Positions 1 to 11,402 of a DNA stretch of 64,000 nucleotides are shown here, one piece after another. Origin of the DNA: Ehretia macrophylla. Taxonomy: Eukaryota; Streptophyta; Magnoliopsida; Boraginales; Ehretiaceae. The stretch lies in contig CM075770.1 of the NCBI GenBank assembly GCA_037974665.1, forward strand, positions 5,344,501 through 5,408,500, in the 5' to 3' direction. The position numbers were made by a program, and so were the translations under genes. The notes under the pieces were generated by a model. The model saw nothing but the letters and a program-made list of their open reading frames with translations. It was not told where the DNA came from and did no database searches. Position 1 is the stretch's first letter, and every line of letters begins with the position of its first letter.

Positions 1-1129
1 CAGGAGATCCCGTACATTCCAACATGGCGATCCCCAAAATGGACATAAGAATTCCAAACCAAGTGCGCGCAGGTACAATAGCTCCCAGCATACATTCAAG
101 GAAAGGAACCACAATAACCTTCTCATTTGTGCAAATTTTTTCTAAAATCAAGCTTGCATCTCATAGAGAACTATGCATAAATCAAGTTTGTAAATGGATG
201 CTCGAAAGCTAAACCTTCCGAACATGTTCAGAAACATTTGGTGAATGGAAAATTTTGTCTCAGAGGTGGATCACTATGAAACTTACTGTGAACAGCGAAA
301 GAAAAGAAGCCCGTCCAGCCTCGGATGTAAGCAATCCAAGTGCCTCCATTAGGTAGCCTAAACTGATCCAAAGTCCCAATTCTAGCCCTGCATTACGAGT
401 CTTAACATCGTGTCTTGCCTGAAAGACAAATGGTAAGAATGGGATGGCTGAGATAGTAAATCGCACGGCTGAGAAGGCTGCTGGATCCATGAAAGCTTCA
501 ACCTCTTTTACAACTGGAATGTTACTTGCTGCAAAGAAAAAATACATTCAAAACGAACTCTTATAAATGAACTAACCTATAAATCATAACTGCAGATACC
601 TTAAGAAGAACATTTCAAGGTTCAACTTAGTTTTCAGAAAGAAAGATCACGAAAATGAAGCAGGGATTAGTTTCTGATCATATGACATACCATAAACAAC
701 AGTAATGATATTAAGTATGATCACACTCCTTAACTTCTTGGATCCGAACAAAATTTTCCCGCGATTAGGCTGCCTTTGAGCAGCAGACTTATTCGTCTTG
801 GTTGAAGTACAACTTGTAAAACTCTTAGTAACTTCATTCTTGGCATCTCGTTCACCAGTAATGATTTTTTCATCAGAAATGATTGAGTAAGTCCCAGAAC
901 CGTTCTGTCCACTTCTTGACGATCTTATTCTCAGATTCTGTCTAGAACTAGCTGAACAACAATTCAGAAACGAAGCAGAATACGAAGCACAACACGAAGA
1001 AGAGGGGTCAAAAACTGGAAAAGCGATCAAACAAGCATTCCAGCTTCTACAAGTAGTGAGATACAATGAAACTTTGTTCACAGACACAAAGGAGGCTCTA
1101 GGAGTGCTCCAATTCGATAGGTGTGGCAT
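1..1129 (-). CDS. EamA/DMT-family transporter, plastid-targeted (5' part, runs off the window)
   Basis: Three exons are visible on the minus strand: 1129-691, 528-287 and 118 to beyond position 1. Donors are GTATGT and GTAAGT and the phases fit (439 + 242 nt bring the frame to phase 0). The upstream in-frame GTG at 1160-1162 is not needed; the first ATG is 1127-1129. Residues 1 to about 130 are Ser/Thr/Arg-rich with few acids, like a plastid transit peptide. They are followed by hydrophobic segments (RSVIILNIITVVYASNIP, then FSAVRFTISAIPFLPFVF, then WFGILMSILGIAMLE). The pattern 'ASNIPVVKEVEAF ... AVRFTISAIPFLP' is typical of plant EamA-like drug/metabolite transporters. By family it should be a multi-pass membrane protein, probably in the plastid envelope; the substrate is unknown. 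The 3' exons lie outside the window. Confidence 0.85.
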
Positions 1130-2013
1130 GTTAGTATTACAGTCACCTGGTGGGATCTTCACAAACGGAGAAAGATTGCAGTCAGTTTAATAATGATGAA
1201 GTGATCGATTGTATTACCGTCACCTGTTTTCTCTCTTTCTGGTGTGGTTCTGTCTATGATTCACTTATTATACACTTCTGTAAAGCATTTTGATGATTAT
1301 GAAGATGGAATCTTGCACTAAATTGATATCTAAACCTTTCAAAATATCACAACCATAGAAAAATAATGCTAAAAAAGAATATACATTCTTGATATTTTTT
1401 TCGTCTGGCTAAGGTATCACAGGAGAGTGGACCTACACCTACTTGGTTGAAACTTTGATCAAATAAGATTGGCCAACATATTTATAATGTGTGGCACGTT
1501 TGCTAGAATTGGTCTTATACCGACCAATCTGAAAGGAGAGCTTTGCCCAAACTAATATTATAGGTGATGGAACTGAAATTAGTAAACTTTCAGTGAGAAG
1601 ACTCGAATTGACGATCTTTGAAAAACATATCTAGGCCATCTATTTAACCACAAATTCTGCCCAACCCATTTTTTTGCTAGAAGACAAGGAAGGATGTAAC
1701 TTAATTATGGGGACCACAAATCAGGAATATCATAGCTAGGATAAAATCCATGAAAAATATATAGATTTTATGATACATCTCTTGTGAATTATCTAATAAA
1801 TACTCTGCAAGCAATCACAATTTTCGGTATCCTTCCATGCAACATAAAGAACAGAATCAAAAATTGGTTTTTTCAAAATTTTATATCTTTACAAGAGAGA
1901 TTAATAGTAGTGAAGTGATAATTTATCATACTATCATTGATCTCCTTCGAACAATTATTTACAGCAAGTTATTGGGCCTGAAAATTTTTCCTCAGGGACT
2001 AGCACCAGTGTTG
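1130..2013. other. Intergenic DNA upstream of the EamA gene
   Basis: The first 100 bases or so beyond the start codon are the likely 5' leader and promoter of the leftward gene. The rest is AT-rich. A 70-codon ORF at 1837-2049 has no recognisable motif and overlaps a dispersed repeat, so I do not call it a gene. Confidence 0.6.
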
Positions 2014-2246
2014 TCCATAGCGTTTGGTTCTAGGATTTTTATCCAGTAAGGGCTGAAACACACAGCTTAATACTCGTATATAAATAGTTGTTTCCACTAA
2101 GAACTGAATTAATTTTTCACCCAAAAAATACATTAAAAATACACAAATTTTCAAAACGCAGCCCCAATTCACTCTCCTTAATGATTGCTATTCAGATTAG
2201 TTTTGCAGCCCCGTTGACCCGTAAATGACTCCGCCTTTGTCTAGGG
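2014..2246. repeat. Dispersed non-coding repeat, copy A
   Basis: This copy shares ordered blocks with copy B at 14868-15095: a 'taggattttt'-like start, 'gaattaatttttcac', a run like 'aaaatacacaaattttcaaaa', and the end block 'taaatgactccg' (2222-2233 here, 15081-15092 in B). More diverged relatives lie at about 3434-3600, 15880-16110, 23937-24175 and 25942-26040. It has no coding capacity. The class cannot be set from one window; it behaves like a non-autonomous element. Confidence 0.55.
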
Positions 2247-2685
2247 CACATAACGACTACAGTTAACTCGATAAAAATGCTAAGAAGACCTGCGGATTTC
2301 ATGCTCCGTGACATACAACGGTGTGCTTAGACGCGCAAGTGTAATTTCCCACGTGATGAATTCCATGTTTAGCATAGACAACTTCCCAAAACTTTGATCT
2401 GTACTTGGTTCCAACTTTGTCCACCATGTGAAGAATTTTGAACGTGTTGGTTCGCGAGGTGGTCAACATACAACATCGGAAATCTCACTTTGTATCATAT
2501 CCAGCAGTCAAATAAAGTAATTATTCATGTATTTTTATTCAATTTAAAAGAATTATCACGACAATCTTAAATAACGTTGGAAATTTCATGACAAATTGTA
2601 GTTTAAAAAAAATATAATTTGATTAACGTAAATTATGAAAGGGTATCTTAGTACATAAAAATTCCGTTATTGTATGAGATTCAAG

Positions 2686-2864
2686 GAATGGACGAATTCT
2701 CCTTAAGTATATTGTTGTATGTTACATTTTTACAATATGTTTTTACAACTCAAATATATTTTAGGTTAAAGAATGGCCAAATTCGCCTTGATATCTAAGT
2801 ATGCAGTTGTATATTATATTTTTACAAAATATTGTTTTTACGGCTCAAATATATTTTGGGTCAT
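2686..2864. repeat. Diverged tandem duplication, about 85-90 bp x 2
   Basis: Unit 1 (2686-2768) and unit 2 (2771-2864) both begin 'gaatgg', carry 'tttttacaa...tgtttttac', and end 'ctcaaatatatttt(a/g)gg'. They differ by small indels and substitutions, which points to an old local duplication in AT-rich DNA. Confidence 0.6.
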
Positions 2865-4173
2865 ATGGCGCCAATAATACTCTTCTGCCAAGCTTTCCTT
2901 TCAATGTCAAATTGGAAATAAATTTAATTTGACAAAGACATTAGGAAGAACAATAAATTTGGAAGGTAATATGATCATTTTAATTCATATATTTTTTTTG
3001 GTCAAACATTTTAATGTATATATTGATGAGCAAATTAAAGTAAACCATAGAAGTGGCATTTTATATATATTTTTTTTATGTATAATGAAAGTCAAAATTA
3101 TAAGTTAAATTTAAAATGTTTTAATATAATAAATAACTATTTAATTTAATTATTTCATTCAACTCTTTGATGGCACATTCTATATTTCATATCCATACCA
3201 ACAAAACATTTATTTTCAAAGATATTCCCACCACGACCAAAAAGAAATGATATTCCCACAATGTTTGACCATGATCTTAACTCGAAGCATAAACCTTAAG
3301 ATTCGTACTTTTTATCTTAAAGAGATAGAATCCAATTACTAAATAATCAATCTAAGAGACATCTTACTCTTCTTATATATCATATTTAAATAGTAAATAT
3401 AGCATTTGAGAAAGGTGTTTTATTGTAAAATTTACTAGCGGAGCTAGGAATTCGGTGATCAGAAGATACACATTTATGATTAATTAGTGCATTTATATAT
3501 AAAGAGTTAAATATAATAATTTTTTTTTTTCTAAATTTAGAACAAGTATAAACGAATCCTCACAACAATGTAATTTTGCCACTAATAAAACTTCCTAACT
3601 TTTGTTGCCGTCCTCAATTTGCAAGCCTGATTCAATACATTTTACCTCAAATGTTCCATAATTACGGGAAACTATTCAACACGATTTGTGAATTCCATCT
3701 GTTAGACTTTGTTGAACACTTTTAATTTCCGCGAAGTTTCGCAGCAATGAAAGCATAATCATTGTTTACTCACATGCCTAAAGCTTTATTCCTTTCCCTA
3801 AATTACCGGCCATGGCAGAGATCTATGTCAAACATATAAAAAAACACATACTAGCACGTAAAAAAGTGTGTAATAAGCAATACTTTAATTATGGTCATGT
3901 CTTGCCATAGATCTGTGTAGTAGTAATAAGGCATTAAACGACAACAACTCCATTAGAATTTCTTTAAAAAAAATAAAAAAAAAGATTCTGTTTTGTACTC
4001 GTGGGGCACATCTCACGAGCTTTCATCTAACCTGTTGGTAAGCTTCGTGATGAGAGATCCACTGCTGAAAATTATTTGAGTTCATAAAACATCATGAAGA
4101 CGATAATTTCGGTCCTTAATGAGAATATGTGTAATATTTTATATTAGTGAGATATAGTGTATTTGAATGTTTT
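2865..4173. other. Intergenic DNA, no gene seen
   Basis: AT-rich sequence with homopolymer runs. About 3434-3600 has a weak relative of the dispersed repeat ('agcggagctaggaattcgg...'). There is no coding signal on either strand. Confidence 0.6.
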
Positions 4174-4544
4174 AAGTTCTGTTTGATCTAATTGTAAAAT
4201 TTTAAATTTTGAATTGTAAAGTTTTTAAAGTAGAGCTTTTACAAGAAGTGTTGTTAAACAAAAACCATTGACTGTTTGACCTGTGTTAGACAATGTAGAG
4301 CTTTTAAAAATTTTGAGGATAATATCAAACTTGAGGGATAAATTTGAGAAAAAAAAATAGTTTCTTGCAATATGTAAAATAATTTCGTAAAAACCTTTTT
4401 TGAAAAGCTCTAATTTGTTTAATTTTTTTCAACTTTACTTTTTACCTAAAAGCACTTTTAAAAATTGGTCAAACAAGTTATTTTAGTTTCTAAACTCACA
4501 GAAAGTGTTTTTGAGTATCTAAAAATTAGGTCAAATAGAACCTT
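4174..4544. mobile_element. MITE-like element with terminal inverted repeats
   Basis: The left end reads 'aagttctgtttgatctaatt' (from 4174). The right end (to about 4544) reads, on the opposite strand, 'aaggttctatttgacctaat', so about 16 of 20 terminal bases pair. The interior is AT-rich and non-coding. The 'gttctgtttga' style of terminus is common in hAT-type MITEs. The target duplication is not clear. Confidence 0.5.
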
Positions 4545-5770
4545 ATTAATAAAAGTTGTGGGTACAAATAATATTTTGAATTAACTACTTTGTGCCATTT
4601 GAATTGAAATTTAAATAATTATTTATTATAATTACAATACTAATCCCACTCACAAATTTAAGGTTATGCACTCGGCACTTAACAAACTTGTTGCAGTAAA
4701 TAGGGTAAAAGATATGGTTTAAGTAAGTCATTCCAAGACCAATCAAAACTAACTTTAAAAAATTAACTTTGTGACTCTATTTAAGGAAAACTCTCTAAAA
4801 ATGTTATGATCGATTATCTGATTGAGTAATATTTGAAAAAGTTTTCTTCCATTTACATTCAAGGTGTGAAGAAATCTCCCAATCGTGTAAAAACAACACT
4901 ATGAACGGAGATGGTGGCAACTACTATTTGACCATGTTCAATAGATCTTCCAAGAACTAGTAGAGATTGTTTTGATAGGACAACAACAAAGAAGTAGAAG
5001 AAGAAGATGGATTCCCTTCGACATGTGAGATTGGTACCTTTTTCCTTGGATGCGGACATCTCTACCCCCACTCACCCTCTGACAGCCTCGAAAGTTGAGC
5101 ACTTTGTCCTCATAACTTGCTCCGCTCCACCCCTTTTTCTGGTTTCGTCTCACAAACATCCGTAAATTTTACCATTTTACTCTAATGTGTAGGTTTATGC
5201 GTTGGGGTAAAATTCACAGTTGTGTTTTGGACGTTGACGTTTTAAAAATTATTTATTTATTTATTGTTTAGGATCATTGCTCCTCCCCTCAAATCTTGAA
5301 TTATGTAATGCGAGGGCCATTTTCATGTAGATGTACACATTGTAGGGAAATTATAAATCAGTATTAGTAGTAAAGTACATTTGCATGGATCATACAAATT
5401 TTATCTTAAAATTAATCGATATTAAATAAAACAGTTAAGATCTTAATTGATGAAAAATATAACTTTTTAAATGATATGGCGAGCTACAATACTCATTCAC
5501 GCTTGGATTGATGCGTAATAGATAAGTTGGATCAATGACTCAACTCTCATACTATGTTAAGAATGATGAGCTCTTACATAATTCAAGATTTGAAGATGGT
5601 ATAAGAGTTTATGATATTTTCATACGTCACAAATATATATTTCAGTTGCATCTTCAATCCTGATCCAACATTGTCTTTTCTTTTTAAACTTTTGAAACAC
5701 ACGACTGTGACCGGATACCATAGCTCAGCAAGCATTTTTAATTTGTAAGTGACTTTACTACAAACCTCAT
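4545..5770. other. Intergenic DNA up to the retrotransposon
   Basis: AT-rich sequence. Overlapping minus-strand ORFs at 4859-5159 lack motifs or a plausible gene structure. Base composition changes sharply to GC-rich near 5770-5800, where gag-leader sequence of the Tat element begins. Confidence 0.55.
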
Positions 5771-5959
5771 AATTAAACTTCTTGCATCAACAGCAGCTAC
5801 GTCGCGGCCCATGCGTCCATAGTTCTGCATCCCGGCCCCAAGGCAAAAACGGGCGCAAGACGAAGAGGGCTTCCTGGAGTCGATGGCGGGACCCGAAGAG
5901 GCGAGATGAAAAAGGGCGGCCCGTGCTGACCCCGAGCAAGCCAAGACCACGTCGGCCAT

Positions 5960-6930
5960 AGCCAAGGTCATTAACTAGCTTGGTGTTAGCCCACTCTCAC
6001 CCGAGGTACTGGCTACGCCATTGCCTACCGGCAACCGGATGCCCAACCTGGCAGTCTATAATGGGCACGGAGACCCAGCCAACCACCTACTCAACTTTGA
6101 TCACCATATGACTCTACATGATATGATCGACCTCATGAAGACGAAAACATTCCCGACCACCCTGATTGGCAATGCCTTGGACTGGTTCCAAAAACTTCGT
6201 CCCGGCTCTATTGCGAGTTTTCATCAACTGGCTGAAGCTTTCCTGTCCCGCTTCGCGGGAAGTCGACGTGCAACCCACCACACTTCAACATTGTTGTTAG
6301 TGAAACAGCATAAGGGAGAAAGTTTGAGGGCTTACACAGCTCGATTCAATGAAGAGTCCCTTAGAATCCCCAACCTGGAAGACTCCATGACATTAATGGC
6401 TTACCAAAGTGGGCTCAGGTCGGGACCCCTCACATCCTCCTTGGCCATCGACCCCGTGGATACCGTAGCCGAGCTGATAGTACGGGCAGAAGGGTACATA
6501 CACTCAGAAGAAATCCATCAGGCGAAGAGGGACAATGACAAGGAAAAAGAAGCCGGGAAGAAGGGAGAGGCCTCTCGTGGCTAACCTGGGAGTAAGGCCC
6601 AAAATGACTGAGACAAGCAGCTTCAACAGCCAAAACAGAACTCCCGGTTCACCATGTTCACTCCTCTTAACACTACAAGGGAGCAAATCTTGATGGAGAT
6701 CCAGCACCAGAACCACCTACTTCCAGCGCTGAGGATAAAAGGCCGACCTGAGAAGCGCAATACGACCAAGTATTGCCACTACTATATGGATTACGGCCAC
6801 ACCACCGAGGAGTGCTAAGATTTGAAAGAGGAAATCGAGGCACTGATAGCCCGGGGTCACTTTCGGAGGTACGTAGACCAACAGCCGACTTGGAGTAACG
6901 ATCAGAGAAATAGAGAGAGAAGTCCACCTA
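5960..6930 (+). pseudogene. Tat-element gag (capsid and zinc knuckle), broken
   Basis: Frame from about 5960, with the longest open part at 6021-6584. The motif 'MPNLAVYNGHGDPANHL' and the 'DWFQKLRPGSI...AFLSRF...LLLVKQHKGESLRAYTARFNEE' segment are the retrotransposon gag (capsid) family. After a TAA at 6582, the same frame continues with a zinc-knuckle-like stretch (about 6774-6815, CHYYMDYGHTTEEC), in which one of the expected cysteines is tyrosine. A second TAA at 6816 follows, then 'EEIEALIARGHFRRYV'. The product would package RNA in a virus-like particle; this copy cannot make it whole. Confidence 0.85.
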
Positions 6931-7620
6931 GGCGCCAGGTTGGGGGCGGACGTTTGGCTGTGATCGAGACTATCGCATTAGGATTGATGTCGGGTGGGGA
7001 GACCTCGACTGGCAAGAAGGGTTATGTTCGGGCTGGAAGGGAGTATGGGCTGGTGCGGGGTCTGGTCTCGGAGATAGAAGAGTTCACTTTCTCCTCAAAA
7101 GACTTAGAGGGGGTAATATTGCCCCATGATGACCCATTGGTGATCAGCGCTGAAATAGCCAACTTTACTGTGAAGAGGCTGATGGTGGACACCGGGAGCT
7201 CGGCAGAAGTCCTATTCCTGAGCGCATTTGAGCAGATGGGGTTGGACAGGAGCTGACCCAGGCCATTGAGGGGCATCTTAGCTGGTTTCACCAGACAAGC
7301 CCACCGAGCCGAAGGGGTTATCAACCTTCCGCTGAAGCTGGAAGACCGAGACAAGCGGGTTTCGATGCAAGCCAACTTCATTGTGATGGATTGCAACTCC
7401 ACTTACAATGGGATCTTGGGTCGGGTGGCACTCAATCATTTCAGGGTCATTCTTTCAAGTTACCATCAGGCTTTGAAGTTCCCGACCCCAGGTGGCACAG
7501 CTACCATCCGAGGAGCTCAACTCTCGGCTCGGGAGTGCTATGAAAGCTCCATCCGCCCCAAATATCAGGTTGGCTGGGGACCAAATTTGCCTGAGGAGAA
7601 GAGGGATGCCAAGAGAGGAA
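6931..7620 (+). pseudogene. Tat-element aspartic protease region, broken
   Basis: The same frame as gag carries 'FSSKDLEGVILPHDDPLVISAEI' and the retropepsin active-site motif VDTGSS (about 7185-7202). A TGA at 7254 interrupts it. Downstream 'YNGILGRVALNHFRVILSSYHQALKFPT' matches the second half of Tat proteases and the linker to RT. It would process the polyprotein. The catalytic DTG triad is intact but the chain is not. Confidence 0.8.
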
Positions 7621-8700
7621 GCCTAGTTGAAGACCTTCAAGAGGTGGAGCTCTCCGATGAAACAAAGAGAGCTAAGATCGGGAGTGAATTCTCTGATGAC
7701 CTCAAGAAAGGTATAAGTCAATTTCTTTTGAAAAATGAACATATATTTGCCTGGTCTGCTTTTGACATGACAGGTATTGACCTGGGTATGATTAAGCATC
7801 ACCTGAATGCTAACCCAAATCACTATCCGGTAAAACAGAAGCACAAGCACTTCCATTATGATTAGCAACAAATCATAGCAGAAGAGGTTGATAAGTTGGT
7901 GGATGCCAGCCACATAAAGGAAATTCAATACCCGACCTGGTTATCCAACGTGTACTAGTGACCAAGTCCTCAGGCGGCTGGAGATTGTGTATTGACTTCA
8001 CCGACCTCAATAAAGCTTGCCCTAAGTACTGCTTTCCCCTACCTTGGATTGATCAAATGGTGGATGCCACCTCCGGGTTCGAGCTACTCTCTTTCATGGA
8101 TGCCTTTAAAGGCTACAACCAGATTAAGATGGCTCCCAGGAACAAAGAGAAAACTGCTTTCACCACCGATAAAGGTCTTTACTACTATAAGGTCATGCAT
8201 TTTGGCCTCAAGAATGCTAGAGCTACCTATACTCGGATGGTGAACAAGGCATTCAAGAATCAGATTGGCTGAAATATGGAGATCTATGTAGATAACATGT
8301 TGGTTAAGAGCAGGAGGGCAGAAGACCATGTGACCGATCTGGCTGAAGCCTTCGCCGTAATGGAGCACTTTGGGATAAAAATGAACCCAAAAAAGTGCGC
8401 ATTCTGCGTCAAAACGGGAAAGTTTTTAGGTTTCATGGTCACGGCCCGGGGAATAGAAGCCAACCCGAAAAAGATTCAGGCGATACTTGACTTGGCACTG
8501 CCAACTTGCGTGAAAGATGTCCAGGTACTTGCGGGCAAGGTTGCGGCATTGAGCAGATTCATATCCAGGTCGGCCGACAAGTGTACTCCTCTGTTCAAAA
8601 TATTGAGGAATCCTAAGAATTTCAAATGGACTAAGGAATGCCAGGACATCTTCCAAGAGCTGAAAATGTACCTAGCTTCGCCACCCTTGCTATCCTGACC
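7621..8700 (+). pseudogene. Tat-element reverse transcriptase, broken
   Basis: The sequence covers RT from the linker to the thumb: 'SGGWRLCIDFTDLNKACPK', 'PLPWIDQMVDATSGFELLSFMDAFKGYNQI', 'EKTAFTTDKGLYYYKVMHFGLKNA' and the active-site box at 8285-8296. That box reads YVDN instead of the YVDD expected for this family, so a catalytic aspartate is lost. There is a TAG at 7863, a one-base frameshift near 7951, and TGA at 8270 and 8696. The frame changes from that of gag/protease to +2 at the shift. Confidence 0.85.
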
Positions 8701-9100
8701 TGAGGTGGGGGAGGAGCTAGTACTATACTTGGCATACTTAAGGACAGCAGTGGCGGCGGCACTAGTCTGCGAAGAAGGGAAGAAATATAAACCGGTCTAT
8801 TATGTCAGCAAAACCTTGCAAGGGGCCGAGGCGAGGTACTCCTCCTTGGAAAAACTCGCCATCGCGCTCGTCACGGCGGCAAGAAAATCGAAGCCATACT
8901 TTGATGCTCACCCAATTAAGGTCATGACGGATGCCCTGTTCAGGTCCATCATGCACAAGCCGGAGGCATCGGGTAGGTTGTTGAAATGGGCAGTTGAGAT
9001 GAATCAATTTGACATGACCTACCAACCCAGAACAGCCATCAAAGCCCAAGCCATCGCGGACTTTGTGGTGGAATGTACTGGCCGAGCCGAGCATGACCCA
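8701..9100 (+). pseudogene. Tat-element first RNase H, part of pol
   Basis: 'ELVLYLAYLRTAVAAALVCEEGKKYKPVYYVSKTL' followed by 'AEARYSSLEKLAIALVTAARKSKPYFDAHPIKVMTD' is the RNase H domain that normally follows Ty3/gypsy RT. The open stretch is 8705-9196. It would degrade the RNA strand during reverse transcription. The expected leading Asp of the domain is not evident, with Tyr in 'LYLAYL'. Confidence 0.75.
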
Positions 9101-9490
9101 AAGGATATGTGGAAGGTCCATATGGATGGGGCTTCAGGGAAGTCTGGAAGTGGAGCCGGAGTGGTAATCCTCGACCTGACCGGGCATGAGCACTAATACT
9201 CCCTCAAGTTCACCTTCCCGACATCCAACAATGAGGCTGAGTACGAAACAGTGATCGCGGGGTTGAAAATTGCAGCTCAGCTCGGGGCACAAGCAATTGA
9301 CTTGAACACCGATTCTCAGTTGGTTGCTAGTCAGGAATCAGGAGAGTTCGAAGCCAAGGACAATGTCATGCTGGCCTACCTCAACAAAGTTAAAGATTTG
9401 ACCTTAAGGTTCAAAAGGTTCACAGTACAGCAAATCCCGAGATAGGAGAATATGAAAGCTGATGCTCTATCCAAGTTGGCTTTGGGATGA
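9101..9490 (+). pseudogene. Tat-element second (archaeal-type) RNase H, broken
   Basis: 'WKVHMDGASGKSGSGAGVVI', 'TSNNEAEYETVIAGLKIAAQLGAQAIDLNTDSQLV' and 'MKADALSKLAL' form a second RNase H with catalytic-type residues D (MDGA), E (NEAEY), D (TDSQL) and D (ADALS). A dual RNase H is a hallmark of the Tat lineage. TAA at 9194 and TAG at 9443 interrupt it. Confidence 0.8.
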
Positions 9491-9559
9491 AGCTGACCTA
9501 CACTGGTCCACATAGAAGAAGTTTCTGAACCTAGTATTCAGCTGGGGAGACCTGCCGTG

Positions 9560-10767
9560 GCCGAGCTCAATTTAAGCCTAAATTGGACCCGACCAATCAT
9601 GGACTACTTGGAGGGGGTATAACCCCAGAGGATGAAAAAGCAGCTCGGAAACTCATGAAACAAGCCTCAAGGTTTGTCATAGTAGCTGGATAACTCTACA
9701 AGAAAGCTTACACTTGGCCTCTCTTAAAGTGTGTTGGGCCCGAGGAGGGAAACTATGTACTCCGAGAGATCAACGAAAGGGTATGTGAAAACCACTTGGA
9801 TGGTAAGGCTCTGGCTCGGAAAGCATTGAGGCAAGGCTATTTCTGGCCAACCTTAGAGCAAGAATCCAAATAGCAAGAGTCTCTAGTAGACCTGACAGTG
9901 ATGATAAGCCCGTGGTCATTCTATCAGTGGGGTCTAGATATCATTGGCCCATTGTCAACCAGTGTTGGCCAAAAGAAGCACGGGTTCGTAGCTGTAGACT
10001 ACTTCACCAAATGGCTTGAGGCTGAAGGTGTTGCTAGAATAACAGAAAAGACAAATTGGGATTTTGTGTGGAAGAATATCATTTTCCGATTTGGGGTGCC
10101 AAAGGTCATCATTATCGACCACGACAAACAATTCGACAGTGCGTACTTTCGAGGTAAATGTGCTGAGATTAGGATCGACCTCAAATTCTCATCTATTGCC
10201 CACCCTTAAATTAATGGCCAAGTTGAAAGGACTAACCAAATCATTTTGCAGGGTCTAAAAACCAAGCTGGAGAAAGCAGAAGGCCAGTGGGCATCGATTA
10301 TCCTCGAGGTGTTGTGGGCACAGCGAACCAACACTAGCTCGGCAACGGGAGAATCGTCCTTTGAGCTGAACTTTGGTACTCAAGCAGTGCTGCCAATGGA
10401 GATCGGGTCTCTAACCAATAGAACCCTCAATCACGATCCAGTAATAAACAGAGCCTTAATCCGTGAAGAGCTCAACCTTGCTGAAGAGCTCCGAGCCAAA
10501 GCTTAGATCAGAATGTTGGCTAGCAAAGCCACAATGCAAAGAGCCTTTGCCAGGTAGTTCAAGCCTAAGCCTATTAAGGTCGGTGACCTCGTCCTCAGAA
10601 AGGCCATTTTTTTGCTACGCTCGAGTAACAAGCTCTCCCTGACCTAGGAGGGACCGTACGAAGTCGTGAAGAAAGTTCGATCTAGGACCTTCTACCTCTA
10701 TGACAAATACGGGAAGCAACTGAAGAATGCATGGCACGCAGAATACCTAAAGAGATATTTTGTCTAA
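9560..10767 (+). pseudogene. Tat-element integrase, broken
   Basis: The frame moves by one base near 9620. 'YVLREINERVCENHLDGKALARKALRQGYFWPTL' is the N-terminal zinc-binding arm with Asn where the first His is expected, and the CC half is not recognisable, so an internal loss is likely around 9870-9895. The core has 'WGLDIIGPLS', then 'KVIIIDHDKQFDSAYF' in place of the usual second-Asp motif, then 'NGQVERTNQIILQGL' with the catalytic Glu. The C-terminal region reads 'PKPIKVGDLVLRKA...GPYEVVKKV...KNAWHAEYLKRYF' and stops at 10765-10767. TAA at 10207 and TAG at 10504 break it. Confidence 0.8.
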
Positions 10768-11402
10768 TGGCCCCCGAGCTGAAAACTCTTGTAAAGGCCC
10801 CCGAGCCAAAACTCTACATGTAATTGGCTCCCAAGCCCAAGTACTCCATGTATAAATTCAATACAATGTATTTTGTAAACTAATGTGAAGCTCGACCCGG
10901 GCCCAAGCACCTCAGCTAAGCTATTGCAAACTTGGATTAACACGGTGGCCACGCTTAATTGCGAGATAAAAATAAAGTAAACCAGCTCGGGTATAATCAA
11001 TAATAATTTGATTCACTTTACCAGTTTGGATTAGAGTCCAACTCGGTTCAGTTGGCTCTAGGTCAGTATGTTAGTTTGAGTCTAAACTCGAGCTCAACAT
11101 TAGTTTGACCAATTTTAAATCGGACTGACGAGTCTAGGTTGGCGACGATTATATGGTTGCCCAGTTAATCAGTTCGGATTGGGATGATAACTCATTAACC
11201 ACGTCCAGCTCAGTTCTAAACAATCAACTATTTAAGTTTGAAAGGTTCATTATGATGGTCCGACCCCACTTACTTGAGAAAATTTGCGAAAGGAAAAGTA
11301 CACTTGTATGAACTCAAACAAAACGCAAATAAAGCTGAACATTCATTTCATTAATTTGGAAAGTACAAATTACAAAAGCCCAACCCGGGCAAATTACAAA
11401 AG
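10768..11402. other. Non-coding spacer between pol and the antisense ORFs
   Basis: It contains degenerate short repeats of the type 'ccccgagc...aaaactct' and 'agctcggg'. No ORF is supported. Such spacers between integrase and the extra ORFs are usual in Tat elements. Confidence 0.6.

Noticed and set aside
1837..2049. 70-codon plus-strand ORF
   Set aside because: Overlaps the dispersed repeat at 2014-2246 and has no recognisable motif.
4859..5159. Overlapping minus-strand ORFs of 70-73 codons
   Set aside because: No motif, and the two frames overlap each other.
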